42,805 bases of DNA from Lachnospiraceae bacterium JC7 (GTDB taxonomy: Bacteria; Bacillota; Clostridia; Lachnospirales; Lachnospiraceae), in the NCBI GenBank assembly GCA_000513555.1, contig ALYD01000028.1, positions 1 to 42,805 on the forward strand, given 5' to 3'. The translations under genes and the position numbers were made by a program. Every line of letters starts with the position of its first letter. The first letter of the stretch is position 1. Below are positions 25,923 through 33,937 of the stretch, one piece after another. The notes beneath the pieces are model-generated. The model did not search any database and had not been told where the DNA came from. It saw nothing but the letters and a program-made list of their open reading frames with translations.

Positions 25923-26312
25923 ATGCTTAATCTATACGGAAATGGTGTCAATCTGACAGAGCGCACCCTGGACTATCTTTGGGGTAGACAGAATGTCACC
26001 ATAAACAACATTGCCAATGTTGATACCCCGGGATTCAAATCAAAGTACGTTACCTTTGAGAACTTCCTGGCAAAAAACATTCGCTCGGCACAGCTTCAGT
26101 CCGCCACAGGCAAAAGTGTTGAACGGGCCATAAAAAGCTCTTATGCCACGGTACATACAACGACCAACGAATCCACACGCCTTGACGGCAACAACGTGGA
26201 TATGGATCAGGAACAGATAGAACTGGTAAAAACTACCTATGAATATCAGATGATGGTTCAGTCCATAAACAACGATTTTTCCCGATTAAACGAATCGGTA
26301 AAAACTTTCTGA
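25923..26312 (+). CDS. flgB: Flagellar basal-body rod protein FlgB
   Basis: This 129-residue proximal-rod subunit is exported by the flagellar type III apparatus. The N-terminal rod signature NNIANVDTPGFKSKYVTFE (about 35-53) and the C-terminal helix with QIELVKTTYEYQMMVQSINN are typical, and the length is normal for FlgB. AAGGAG five bases before the ATG supports the start. FlgB genes usually head an operon with flgC and fliE; here it stands alone, followed by 171 bp and then cheA. It is either detached from its partners or an extra copy. Confidence 0.93.
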   Translation: MLNLYGNGVNLTERTLDYLWGRQNVTINNIANVDTPGFKSKYVTFENFLAKNIRSAQLQSATGKSVERAIKSSYATVHTTTNESTRLDGNNVDMDQEQIELVKTTYEYQMMVQSINNDFSRLNESVKTF

Positions 26313-26380
26313 TGATTTATTTTTGTTGCATTTAGGTTTTGTTCATGATAACCTGTTGCAGCTAATCTTAGAATTCCTTG

Positions 26381-26418
26381 GAGTAATCACGTTTTTTTCC
26401 ACAGATTACTCTTATTTT
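26381..26418 (+). terminator. Possible weak terminator after flgB
   Basis: GAGTAATC (26381-26388) pairs with GATTACTC (26404-26411), followed by TTATTTTT. The 15-base loop and low GC content make it weak. It could partly uncouple flgB from cheA. Confidence 0.4.
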
Positions 26419-26483
26419 TCAAATTTTTTATGACGAAATAGCTTGTAGTGTTTAAATTGTAAGTTAAAGGTGGTACAGAACAT

Positions 26484-28640
26484 ATGAATGCAGAAATGGA
26501 AGGAATGCTTGATACCTATCTATTTGAGACAAATGGTCTTTTAGACCGTCTGGATGAGATTCTTATGGAAGCCGAAAAAGTCGGTGAGTTCTCAACAGAC
26601 AATGTTAACGAAATTTTCCGTATCATGCATACGATCAAAGGCTCTAGTGCGATGATGGAACTTACTCCTATCTCCGTAATCGCGCATCGTATCGAAGATC
26701 TTTTCTTCTTCATCAGAGATAAGGGTATCGAATTCCTTAATCAGGATCAGAAAAAAGGTCTGTTTGATCTTATGTTCAAATCTGAAGATTATCTCAGAGG
26801 CGAAGTTGGAAAAGTCGAAGCCGGCGAGGAAATCGATCCTAACATCAGTGAATTCCAGGCTGCAATCGATGCTTTCCTTAAGAAACTGAAGCAGGAAGGT
26901 GATGATTCAGGTGATGCAGCTCCTGCAGCAGCAGGAGGAGGTGGTGCAGCTGCTCCGGCAGCCTCCAATCTTCCTGATGATCCGAGTGCTCAGGTATTTA
27001 TACATGCACATCTTGAAGATGGTATAGGCATGGAGAATCTCCGTGCATTCATGATCGTAAATGCGCTCAAGGAAAACGGAATCGATTTCCGATTCTATCC
27101 TTCCGATATGGATCAGAATCCCGACAGTGCCAAGGTGATCATCGATGACGGTTTTTATCTTGCCTTTGATTCACTGGATACTGCCAATATGGCTGAAGAA
27201 GGTTTGAAGCAGCAGGCATATATCAAGAACTATGAGGTCCTTGACTCGCCTAAGGCTGAAGATAAACCTGAAACTGAAGCAGCACCGGCTCCCGCTCCGG
27301 CTCCTGCAGCTCCTGCTGCATCAGCTCCCGCGGCTCCTGCTCCGGCTCCTGCTCCCGCAGCTCCGGCTCCTGCTCCGGCTCCTGCTGCATCAGCTCCCGC
27401 GGCCGACAAGAAGCCTGCAGCCAAAAGTAACGGTCCTGTCAAGTCCAGCCTTATCAGTGTTAATCTCCAGAAGCTCGATGCTCTTAACGACCTTGTAGGT
27501 GAGATCGTTATTACAGAGTCCATGGTTACTTCATCACCGGTACTTAATCAGCTTCCGCAGGAAGAAATGGACAGCTTCATGAAGTCTGCACGTCAGCTTC
27601 GTAAGCTCACAGATGATCTTCAGGACATCTCCATGTCTCTCCGAATGGTATCTATCTCCGGAGTTTTCCAGAAGATGAGCCGTATCGTCAGAGATATGAA
27701 GACCAAGCTCAACAAGGATGTACGTCTCACGGTTATCGGAGAAGATACTGAAGTAGACAAGACCATCGTTGATGCCATCCAGGATCCTATCATGCACATC
27801 GTGCGTAATTCCATGGATCACGGAATCGAAGAAACTGCTCAGGAACGTATCAACGCAGGAAAGGATCCTCAGGGTGAACTCGTTCTTTCCGCAACCCATA
27901 CCTCCAGTGAGGTCGTTATCGAAGTAAAGGATGACGGCTATGGCATGGATCCTGATAAACTTCTGGATAAGGGTGAAGAAAGAGGTATTCTTACCAAGCC
28001 TAAGGATCAGTATTCAAAGAAAGAAGCTCTCGGTCTCATCATGCTGCCCGGTTTCTCTACCAACAAGCAGGTAACCGAGTACTCAGGTCGAGGTGTTGGT
28101 ATGGACGTAGTAAAGAAGAATCTTGAATCTGTCGGAGGAACCCTCAGTATCGATTCAGAACTCGGTAAGGGAACTACCATGACCATGAAGATTCCTCTTA
28201 CACTTTCCATCGTCGATGGTATGAAGGTTGCCGTAGGTGATACCACATTTACCATTCCTATCGCCAATATCCGTTCTTCCTTCAAGATTGATAATGTTGA
28301 GATCATTCGTGATGAAAACGGAAATGAAATGATCGATCGTGACGGTGAGTTCTATCCGATAGTTAAGCTCAACGAATTCTACTGCATCCATGGCAAACAC
28401 GATGATGATATGCGTGATGGAATCATGGTCTGGGTAGAGTATGGTGACAAGAGCTGTTGTCTGTATGCAGATGAACTCATCGGTGAACAGCAGGTAGTTG
28501 TGAAGCCGCTTCCTCAGTTCGTTTCAATCTTTGATCTGAAGTCAAGAGGAATCAGTGGATGTACGATCCTCGGAGACGGAACTATCAGTATCATTCTTGA
28601 TGTACTTGGCGTTTACAATGCAGCTATTGAAAATGCCTGA
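26484..28640 (+). CDS. cheA: Chemotaxis histidine kinase CheA
   Basis: This 718-residue kinase couples receptors to the motor switch. Domains in order are: an Hpt/P1 domain with phospho-acceptor His49 in IMHTIKGSSAMME; a P2-like regulator-docking domain (about 165-258); a Pro/Ala-rich linker (about 262-310); a P3 dimerisation domain (about 315-375); an ATP-binding P4 domain with N-box HIVRNSMDHGIE, DDGYGMD and GRGVGMDVV; and a C-terminal CheW-like P5 domain (about 575-718). All catalytic motifs are intact. GGTGG upstream supports the start. It is the first gene of cheA-cheW-cheR-cheB; the cheW gene starts 14 bp after its stop codon. The length difference from other CheA proteins lies mostly in the linker. 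Confidence 0.96.
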   Translation: MNAEMEGMLDTYLFETNGLLDRLDEILMEAEKVGEFSTDNVNEIFRIMHTIKGSSAMMELTPISVIAHRIEDLFFFIRDKGIEFLNQDQKKGLFDLMFKSEDYLRGEVGKVEAGEEIDPNISEFQAAIDAFLKKLKQEGDDSGDAAPAAAGGGGAAAPAASNLPDDPSAQVFIHAHLEDGIGMENLRAFMIVNALKENGIDFRFYPSDMDQNPDSAKVIIDDGFYLAFDSLDTANMAEEGLKQQAYIKNYEVLDSPKAEDKPETEAAPAPAPAPAAPAASAPAAPAPAPAPAAPAPAPAPAASAPAADKKPAAKSNGPVKSSLISVNLQKLDALNDLVGEIVITESMVTSSPVLNQLPQEEMDSFMKSARQLRKLTDDLQDISMSLRMVSISGVFQKMSRIVRDMKTKLNKDVRLTVIGEDTEVDKTIVDAIQDPIMHIVRNSMDHGIEETAQERINAGKDPQGELVLSATHTSSEVVIEVKDDGYGMDPDKLLDKGEERGILTKPKDQYSKKEALGLIMLPGFSTNKQVTEYSGRGVGMDVVKKNLESVGGTLSIDSELGKGTTMTMKIPLTLSIVDGMKVAVGDTTFTIPIANIRSSFKIDNVEIIRDENGNEMIDRDGEFYPIVKLNEFYCIHGKHDDDMRDGIMVWVEYGDKSCCLYADELIGEQQVVVKPLPQFVSIFDLKSRGISGCTILGDGTISIILDVLGVYNAAIENA
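27280..27404 (+). repeat. Pro/Ala codon repeat within cheA
   Basis: This stretch encodes the flexible linker between P2 and P3 and consists almost entirely of GCT/GCA/GCC and CCT/CCG/CCC codons. A 24-base segment at 27311-27334 recurs exactly at 27380-27403, 69 bp apart (23 codons, in frame). This suits length change by slippage without loss of reading frame. Confidence 0.8.
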
Positions 28641-28654
28641 GAGGAGGAGTAGAC

Positions 28655-29137
28655 ATGGCAGATGAACTTAATACACAGGTAACTCAAGCAGAGGATAACA
28701 TCAGTGATGATCCAAAGAATCTTCAGCGCTGTCTTACCTTCGAGTCCGGTGATCTCATCATGTATATGAGTACAGATTATGTTACTGAGATCATTACAGA
28801 CCAGTATATAACAACTCTTCCTTTGGTTCCCGACTATGTAAAGGGAATCATTAATCTGAGAGGTTCTGTACTGGCTGTTGTAGATATCAGACTTCTTATG
28901 GGACTTGATGCGACAGAATATACCAGCAAGACCTGTATCATCATTTTAAATATTGATAATGTTCCTATCGGAATCGTCGTTGACAACGTCCGTCAGGTAG
29001 TGGATATAGATCTTGATTCTGTAAAACCTATACCTATGAAACGTCAAAAGAAGCTTCTGAACGGAATGCTTAATATGGACGATGGCACCGTTGCAATGTC
29101 ATTTGATTGTGATGCGCTTATCAACGCAAGTATTTAA
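28655..29137 (+). CDS. cheW: Chemotaxis coupling protein CheW
   Basis: This 160-residue adaptor links chemoreceptors to CheA. A roughly 25-residue acidic N-terminal extension precedes the two SH3-like subdomains, which include the typical LPLVPDYVKGIINLRGSVLA (about 54-73) and IGIVVDNVRQVVDID. AGGAGGAG precedes the ATG. The gene lies between cheA and cheR on the same strand and is evidently part of one operon. Confidence 0.96.
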   Translation: MADELNTQVTQAEDNISDDPKNLQRCLTFESGDLIMYMSTDYVTEIITDQYITTLPLVPDYVKGIINLRGSVLAVVDIRLLMGLDATEYTSKTCIIILNIDNVPIGIVVDNVRQVVDIDLDSVKPIPMKRQKKLLNGMLNMDDGTVAMSFDCDALINASI

Positions 29138-29151
29138 ACCAATTCAAACAG

Positions 29152-29182
29152 ACAGCTATCCGGTCTCGCGCCGGGTAGCTGT
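29152..29182 (+). other. Stable hairpin between cheW and cheR
   Basis: ACAGCTATCCGG (29152-29163) pairs with CCGGGTAGCTGT (29171-29182), a 12-pair stem including one G-T wobble, with a seven-base loop. There is no T-run, so it is not a standard terminator. It may stabilise or process the mRNA and so set the level of downstream cheR and cheB. Confidence 0.6.
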
Positions 29183-29204
29183 TGCCATATAAAGGGGAAC
29201 AACT

Positions 29205-30017
29205 GTGGTTACATTAACAGATGATGATTTTAACCGTTTATACAAGTATATCCAGAAAAATTACGGTATCGATCTAAGTAAGAAGAAACAGCTGATCGTC
29301 AGCCGTCTTTCAAATTCACTTACCGCAGAGGGATATGAAAGCTTCCACGACTATGTCGAGCTCATACTAAGCGGTAAAGATCAGGAATCTACTGTTTCCA
29401 TGCTCAACAAGCTGACCACAAACTATACTTATTTTTTACGTGAGAAGGAGCATTACGATTTTCTGTGGAACACCATTCTTCCTGAGATAAAAAAGAAACA
29501 TGCTGTAGATAAGTGTGTTTACATTTGGAGTGCAGGTTGTTCTTCCGGAGAAGAGCCTTACACCATCATGATGTATCTTCTTGAATTTTTCGGAGCAGAG
29601 GCCGCCCATTGGGATCTTCGTATCCTCGCCAGTGATATCTCGCAGAATATTCTTAATTCAGCCATGAATCCGACTTACGGTGAAGAAAGTCTTTCCAAGC
29701 TTCCTCCTAACTGGCAGAAAAAATATTTTGTAAAGACTCAGGACGGAAATTACACCATAGCTCCGGCGATAAAAAACAACGTGGTCTTCAGGACCTTTAA
29801 TCTCATGAATCCTATAAAATGGAAGCATACCTTTGATCTTATCTTCTGTAGAAATGTTATGATCTATTTCGATCAGCCTACGAAGGATGCTCTGGTAAAG
29901 CGTTTCTACGATGTTACAGATCCCAACGGTTACCTGTTTATAGGTCATTCCGAGGGACTTAACAAGGCTACCTGTCCGTACAAATATTTATTACCGGCCA
30001 TATATCAAAAGGTGTAA
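29205..30017 (+). CDS. cheR: Chemoreceptor glutamate methyltransferase CheR
   Basis: This 270-residue enzyme methylates glutamates on chemoreceptors using S-adenosylmethionine. An N-terminal helical domain (1-75) is followed by a methyltransferase domain with WSAGCSSGEEPYTIMMYLLE (about 108-127), ILASDIS and the conserved DLIFCRNVMIYFD (about 212-224), ending near the GHSEGL motif. The start is GTG, supported by AAAGGGG eight bases upstream; no in-frame ATG occurs nearby. It lies downstream of the cheW-cheR hairpin and upstream of cheB, its functional opponent. Confidence 0.95.
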   Translation: MVTLTDDDFNRLYKYIQKNYGIDLSKKKQLIVSRLSNSLTAEGYESFHDYVELILSGKDQESTVSMLNKLTTNYTYFLREKEHYDFLWNTILPEIKKKHAVDKCVYIWSAGCSSGEEPYTIMMYLLEFFGAEAAHWDLRILASDISQNILNSAMNPTYGEESLSKLPPNWQKKYFVKTQDGNYTIAPAIKNNVVFRTFNLMNPIKWKHTFDLIFCRNVMIYFDQPTKDALVKRFYDVTDPNGYLFIGHSEGLNKATCPYKYLLPAIYQKV

Positions 30018-30125
30018 CACTGATCTTTTAAGCATGATATAATAATAAAAGCAATTAATTTTTGCAGGCTTTTTGTAAACCTCGCAGATTTTTGATATCA
30101 TTTTAGCGTAAAGGGGTTGCCGCAT

Positions 30126-31211
30126 ATGGGTGCAAACAAAAAGATTCGAGTATTTGTTGTCGATGATTCAATGCTTTATCGTAATTTTTTGATGAATAAC
30201 ATAAAAGCAGATGAACGTTTTGAAGTTGTGGGTCATGCTGTGGATGCTTTTGATGCCATGAAACAGATCCCCACCATTAATCCTGATGTTGTCACTTTGG
30301 ATATAGAGATGCCGGGTATGTCAGGAATAGACTTTTTAAAGGAGCTTCTTCCCAAGCATCCTGTCCCCGTCATACTCGTTTCCACTCTCAATATACGAGT
30401 GTTTGATGCCCTTGCTTCCGGTGCTGTTGATTATGTCAAAAAACCTGACTTCAGCGACCAGGACGCGGCTGTATCATTTGTGGAAAGATTAAGAAATAAA
30501 ATTTATGTTGCGTCATTCTCCAAGGTCCGTATCCCTCAACAGGATATAACCGATTCGGGACGACCTATGACCGTATCTCAGAGCAATGTCTTAAAGGATA
30601 CTGCTCCAGGCAATTTGAAGGTGCCTGTTAATTCCAGCCAGAAGATAATCGCAATAGGTGCTTCGACCGGTGGTACCGAAGCTATTCTCAGCGTTGTGAA
30701 AAACTTCCCTGCTGATATGCCGGGGGTTGTCATCACACAGCATATGCCTGCCGGATTCACTGCCATGTATGCAGAGAGACTCAACCGTATCTGTAAGATG
30801 GAGGTTCGTGAAGCCAAGAACGGAGACCATGTCAAGCAGGGTCTCATGCTTTTAGCACCCGGCGGATATCAGATGCGCGTTCAAAAGATGGGAAGCGGTT
30901 ATACCGTCAGTGTCACTCAGGAGGATAGAGTAAACGGTCACGCTCCTTCTGTTGATGTTCTTTTCAACTCGGTAGCCCAAAACGTAAAAGAAAATGCTAT
31001 CGGCGTCATACTTACCGGAATGGGAAATGACGGTGCTGCAGGTCTCCTGCGTATGCGTAAAAACGGTGCCTTCACTATAGGTCAGGATAAGGAATCCTGC
31101 GTTGTATATGGTATGCCTATGGAGGCCTATAAGATCGGAGCCGTTTGTCAGCAGGCTTCACTTATGAACATACCACCGATAATCTACAAGAAACTCGGTA
31201 TAATTAAATAA
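30126..31211 (+). CDS. cheB: Chemoreceptor methylesterase/deamidase CheB
   Basis: This 361-residue response regulator with a methylesterase output removes methyl groups from receptors. The receiver domain (1-120) has the acidic pair Asp13/Asp14 and acceptor Asp59 in VVTLDIEMPG. The esterase domain (about 172-360) has catalytic Ser180 in AIGASTGGTE, His206 in ITQHMPAG and Asp302 in GMGNDGAA. AAAGGGG upstream favours the ATG at 30126 over an in-frame TTG at 30117. It is the last gene of the chemotaxis operon, followed by a strong terminator. Confidence 0.96.
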   Translation: MGANKKIRVFVVDDSMLYRNFLMNNIKADERFEVVGHAVDAFDAMKQIPTINPDVVTLDIEMPGMSGIDFLKELLPKHPVPVILVSTLNIRVFDALASGAVDYVKKPDFSDQDAAVSFVERLRNKIYVASFSKVRIPQQDITDSGRPMTVSQSNVLKDTAPGNLKVPVNSSQKIIAIGASTGGTEAILSVVKNFPADMPGVVITQHMPAGFTAMYAERLNRICKMEVREAKNGDHVKQGLMLLAPGGYQMRVQKMGSGYTVSVTQEDRVNGHAPSVDVLFNSVAQNVKENAIGVILTGMGNDGAAGLLRMRKNGAFTIGQDKESCVVYGMPMEAYKIGAVCQQASLMNIPPIIYKKLGIIK

Positions 31212-31223
31212 GAGATTTTGTTG

Positions 31224-31258
31224 AGAGGATGGATCCCGTTGGATGCATCCTCTTTTTT
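31224..31258 (+). terminator. Intrinsic terminator of the chemotaxis operon
   Basis: AGAGGATG (31224-31231) pairs with CATCCTCT (31246-31253), followed by a six-base T-run. Confidence 0.88.
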
Positions 31259-31293
31259 AAATTACAAAAATTATTTTTATAGCCACTTAATAT

Positions 31294-31320
31294 TATATTT
31301 TCCTCTGTTTTTTTCGATAA
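31294..31320 (+). promoter_or_regulatory. Possible weak SigD-type promoter of the C39-like gene
   Basis: TATA (31294-31297), a 15-base spacer and TTCGATAA (31313-31320) share the spacing of the two better SigD promoters, but the -10 box lacks the first two consensus bases. It is offered only as a candidate. Confidence 0.3.
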
Positions 31321-31369
31321 ATACTTAATACGGATAGTATCGTGTTTTATTCTTTTATGGGGATGAAAA

Positions 31370-32554
31370 ATGGATTATCATACATCAGCTTCAAGAAAAA
31401 AAAACTGGGATGGAATAAATTATGAGCGAAGAGATGCCTATGTTCCCGACAGTTATGCTGCCGGAGGCTATGCTACGCAAAAAAGCTTCAAGGAACAGCT
31501 CAGTTCATGGCACAGGACCCGGATGGAGATCTCCGATTCCATTTCCGATGACATTGCAGATATAAGATCCTATTTCGCGGAACAAAAGGCAGAAAACAGA
31601 TATTTGCGTGAACATCTGACAAAAGAGGAGTTGCTGATAGGCTTCATAATCAGAGCAGGGATATTTATTACCACCATCATTCTGTCCCTTAGTATTGCCT
31701 ATCTCATTCATCCCTATACACCTCAGGATGTCTACGATACCGGTCAAAAAACAGCTTCTACCGTCTATACTACTCTTCATATGCCTATAGATTTCTATTA
31801 CGAATACAGAGCCAGAAAAGCGGCAGTTGAAGCGGCAAAGATCGCTCTTGTAGTACAGAGACATTCAGATACCAGGGCTCATGCTCTTTTGGAGTGGCAT
31901 GATATAAATCAGGATTCTGCGGATAATTCAAAGCTTTATGAAGAACGTCCCAGTGATATCATCTCAGGTCTTCCGTTACCTGAAATCCTTCACTATGTCT
32001 ACAACGATTATAACCAGATCATAAGCACCGCCATGGGTGCCATGCTGTATTTCAGTCAGGGAGACTCCCACTGGAATGAATATCGTATAGCAGGGGCTGA
32101 TCGCATGGGCGGATACGGCTGTGGCCCTGTAACAGTGGCTATGCTTGCCAACAGCTTCTCCAACAGTGATACACCTGTCACTCCTGTAGACGTGGCTGAA
32201 TGGGCTGTAGAAAACAAGGAATATGCAGTTCACGGCGGAAGTTATCACAGTCTTATTCCCAATGCCCTCAGGCATTATGGACTGACCGTTAACTCCGTTG
32301 AAGAACGTACAGCTGAAAAAGTTCATGAGCTTTTGTCCACCGGGCATGTTCTGGTAGCACTTATGGGAAGGGGATCTCTCACTCAAGTGGGACATTTTGT
32401 GATCATAACCGAAAACGCTCCCGACGGAGGCGTTATGATCGCAGATCCTGCCAAGCTTTCAAACAGTGAAAAATCCTGGCCGGCTGAGCTTTTGGTCAAG
32501 GAACTGAAGGCAGCGTACGATGCAGGCGGTCCGTTATGGGCCGTGAGTTATTGA
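31370..32554 (+). CDS. Membrane-anchored C39-like cysteine peptidase
   Basis: This 394-residue protein has a cytoplasmic N-terminus (1-88), one membrane helix (about 89-112), a helical stalk and a C-terminal papain-like C39 domain (about 222-390), probably outside the cell. All expected active-site residues are visible: oxyanion Gln230 in YFSQGD, Cys251 in GYGCGPVT, His342 in VGHFVIIT and Asp359 in IADP. C39-type domains cleave leader peptides or act on the cell envelope; no ABC transporter domain is attached, so this is not a bacteriocin exporter. GGGG precedes the ATG. The next two genes (helical protein and glycosyltransferase) follow closely on the same strand. Confidence 0.8.
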   Translation: MDYHTSASRKKNWDGINYERRDAYVPDSYAAGGYATQKSFKEQLSSWHRTRMEISDSISDDIADIRSYFAEQKAENRYLREHLTKEELLIGFIIRAGIFITTIILSLSIAYLIHPYTPQDVYDTGQKTASTVYTTLHMPIDFYYEYRARKAAVEAAKIALVVQRHSDTRAHALLEWHDINQDSADNSKLYEERPSDIISGLPLPEILHYVYNDYNQIISTAMGAMLYFSQGDSHWNEYRIAGADRMGGYGCGPVTVAMLANSFSNSDTPVTPVDVAEWAVENKEYAVHGGSYHSLIPNALRHYGLTVNSVEERTAEKVHELLSTGHVLVALMGRGSLTQVGHFVIITENAPDGGVMIADPAKLSNSEKSWPAELLVKELKAAYDAGGPLWAVSY

Positions 32555-32587
32555 AGGTGTCACCCTGCTTTATAAGAGGTCTCATAT

Positions 32588-33187
32588 ATGGTAAAAAAAA
32601 GTGATGTACTTATAATGTACGAAACCATGGAAGAAAACATTGAAGCTTATCAGGCTGTAATTGATGACTTTTTATCAAAACTCAGCTCCTGTGTCGCTTC
32701 TCATGACCTTATGGCTTTAAATCATATTTATTCCGAACTGTTTAAAATGAATGATGATGGCACGATACCACCTGCTCTTTTATATTTATCTTCCACATTC
32801 CGCATGCAGTCCATAAAATCGGCACTTAATGACGAAGATGAAAAAGGTATCGATTTATTTTGGAATGATGTTTCCGATATCGATTCACTTATGAACAAAT
32901 ATAAGACCACATTCTTTATGCTACGACGTTTTAATTCAGAACTTCCGGAGGATCTAAAAAAAGAAGCCTCCTCATATCTGGCACATATTTCACCCTTTGT
33001 GATAAAAGCAGCCTTTGATGATCCTACCGTGTATATAGGAAAACCGGATTATATTTTCATGACCGCTGCCATGAACTATTTAAAAACAGGAAATAACAGA
33101 TATGCTCTCTGGGCACTTAATTTTATCCAAAATAAAACCGGCAATACTTTAAGTCTTATTTCGAAACTTGAAGCACTATGCAATTAA
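32588..33187 (+). CDS. Hypothetical helical protein, homologous to the C-terminal half of 40258-41532
   Basis: I do not recognise this 199-residue, largely helical, cytoplasmic protein as a named family. Its middle and C-terminal parts can be aligned by eye with residues about 250-420 of the fused glycosyltransferase encoded at 40258-41532: matching IDSLMNKYK/IEALKHKYV, FMLRRF/MMLRRI, LPEDLKKEASSYL/VPGELMEEAFSYL, and the SP motif after it. The domain is therefore linked to StrF-like glycosyltransferases as a separate partner here and as a fusion there. AGAGGT precedes the ATG. The stop codon lies 17 bp before the next start. A chaperone or specificity subunit for the glycosyltransferase is the best guess. 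Confidence 0.75.
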   Translation: MVKKSDVLIMYETMEENIEAYQAVIDDFLSKLSSCVASHDLMALNHIYSELFKMNDDGTIPPALLYLSSTFRMQSIKSALNDEDEKGIDLFWNDVSDIDSLMNKYKTTFFMLRRFNSELPEDLKKEASSYLAHISPFVIKAAFDDPTVYIGKPDYIFMTAAMNYLKTGNNRYALWALNFIQNKTGNTLSLISKLEALCN

Positions 33188-33204
33188 CATTCCGGGAGAA
33201 CTAC

Positions 33205-33876
33205 ATGAACGAAAATCAATTCTGTTTTATTATATGCACAAACGATGATCTCTTCCTTGACGAATGTCTCATTTATATAAAAAATCTGTATGTTCCGGAG
33301 GGGTTTTCTGCAGATATCATCACCATAAAGGATGCTGTTTCCATGGCTTCGGGCTACAATTCAGCCATGAAAACTTCTGCTGCAAAATACAAGATCTACA
33401 TGCATCAGGATGTATTTATCATGAACAGGTTTTTTCTTTTAAATCTCCTTAACATTTTTCATTTAAATCCTAAAATCGGCATGATAGGCATGGTAGGAGC
33501 GGAAAAGCTTGATTCTGAAGCCATCATGTGGAATGTAAACCGCGTTGGAAACTGTTTCAATATGACAAATATTCATGAAGCCTATGAATCCGAGATCTGG
33601 TCTCCTGAAACAACTGTACATTCTGTCAAAGCAATAGACGGACTTCTTATGGCTACCTGTGTGGATATCCCATGGAGAGAAGACATATTTGACGGTTGGG
33701 ATTTTTATGACATGTCTCAAAGCATGGAATTTATACGAAACGGTTATCTTATTGCTGTACCGGATCAGAAACAGCCCTGGTGCCTGCATGATGATGGTGT
33801 AGTGTTATCACTCCTGAACTATAATCATTATCGCAAGATTTTTGTAGAAGAATATAAAGACGAGTATCTCAAATGA
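33205..33876 (+). CDS. StrF-like glycosyltransferase (GT-A fold)
   Basis: This 223-residue cytoplasmic enzyme resembles the short StrF-type glycosyltransferase domain (Pfam Glyco_tranf_2_5 type, by pattern). It begins QFCFIICTN; KYKIYMHQDVFIMN (about 62-75) carries a likely metal/nucleotide Asp in HQD. IGMIGMVG follows, then the highly conserved IPWREDIFDGWDFYDMSQSM (about 150-170). It closely resembles the N-terminal half of the 40258-41532 protein. The ATG at 33205 is chosen because GGGAG lies just upstream; an in-frame ATG at 33178 overlaps the previous gene. It is the last gene of the plus-strand set and converges on a CgeB-like gene. Donor sugar and acceptor are unknown; flagellin or another surface protein is plausible. 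Confidence 0.75.
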   Translation: MNENQFCFIICTNDDLFLDECLIYIKNLYVPEGFSADIITIKDAVSMASGYNSAMKTSAAKYKIYMHQDVFIMNRFFLLNLLNIFHLNPKIGMIGMVGAEKLDSEAIMWNVNRVGNCFNMTNIHEAYESEIWSPETTVHSVKAIDGLLMATCVDIPWREDIFDGWDFYDMSQSMEFIRNGYLIAVPDQKQPWCLHDDGVVLSLLNYNHYRKIFVEEYKDEYLK

Positions 33877-33904
33877 ATTTCACGCTTCCATCTGTGATAC
33901 TCGT
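33859..33904. terminator. Inverted repeat between convergent glycosyltransferase genes
   Basis: GACGAGTATC (33859-33868) pairs perfectly with GATACTCGTC (33895-33904) across 26 bases that contain the stop codon of the plus-strand gene. Neither side has a long T-run. It may act as a weak bidirectional terminator. Confidence 0.45.
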
Positions 33905-33937
33905 CATAAATGTGACTATATGTGTACCTGCTTAATA

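Noticed and set aside
27232..27498. Leucine/arginine-rich open frame within cheA
   Set aside because: It is the shifted reading of the Pro/Ala codon repeat; the real frame is cheA, with domains on both sides.
31370..32554. Bacteriocin-processing ABC exporter with C39 domain
   Set aside because: The C39-like domain is at the C-terminus with a single membrane helix, and no ATPase domain or double-glycine leader peptide gene is present.
32588..33876. Frameshifted single gene instead of two (helical protein and glycosyltransferase)
   Set aside because: Each gene has its own ribosome site, and the domain order is opposite to the fusion at 40258-41532, so a broken copy of that fusion does not explain them.
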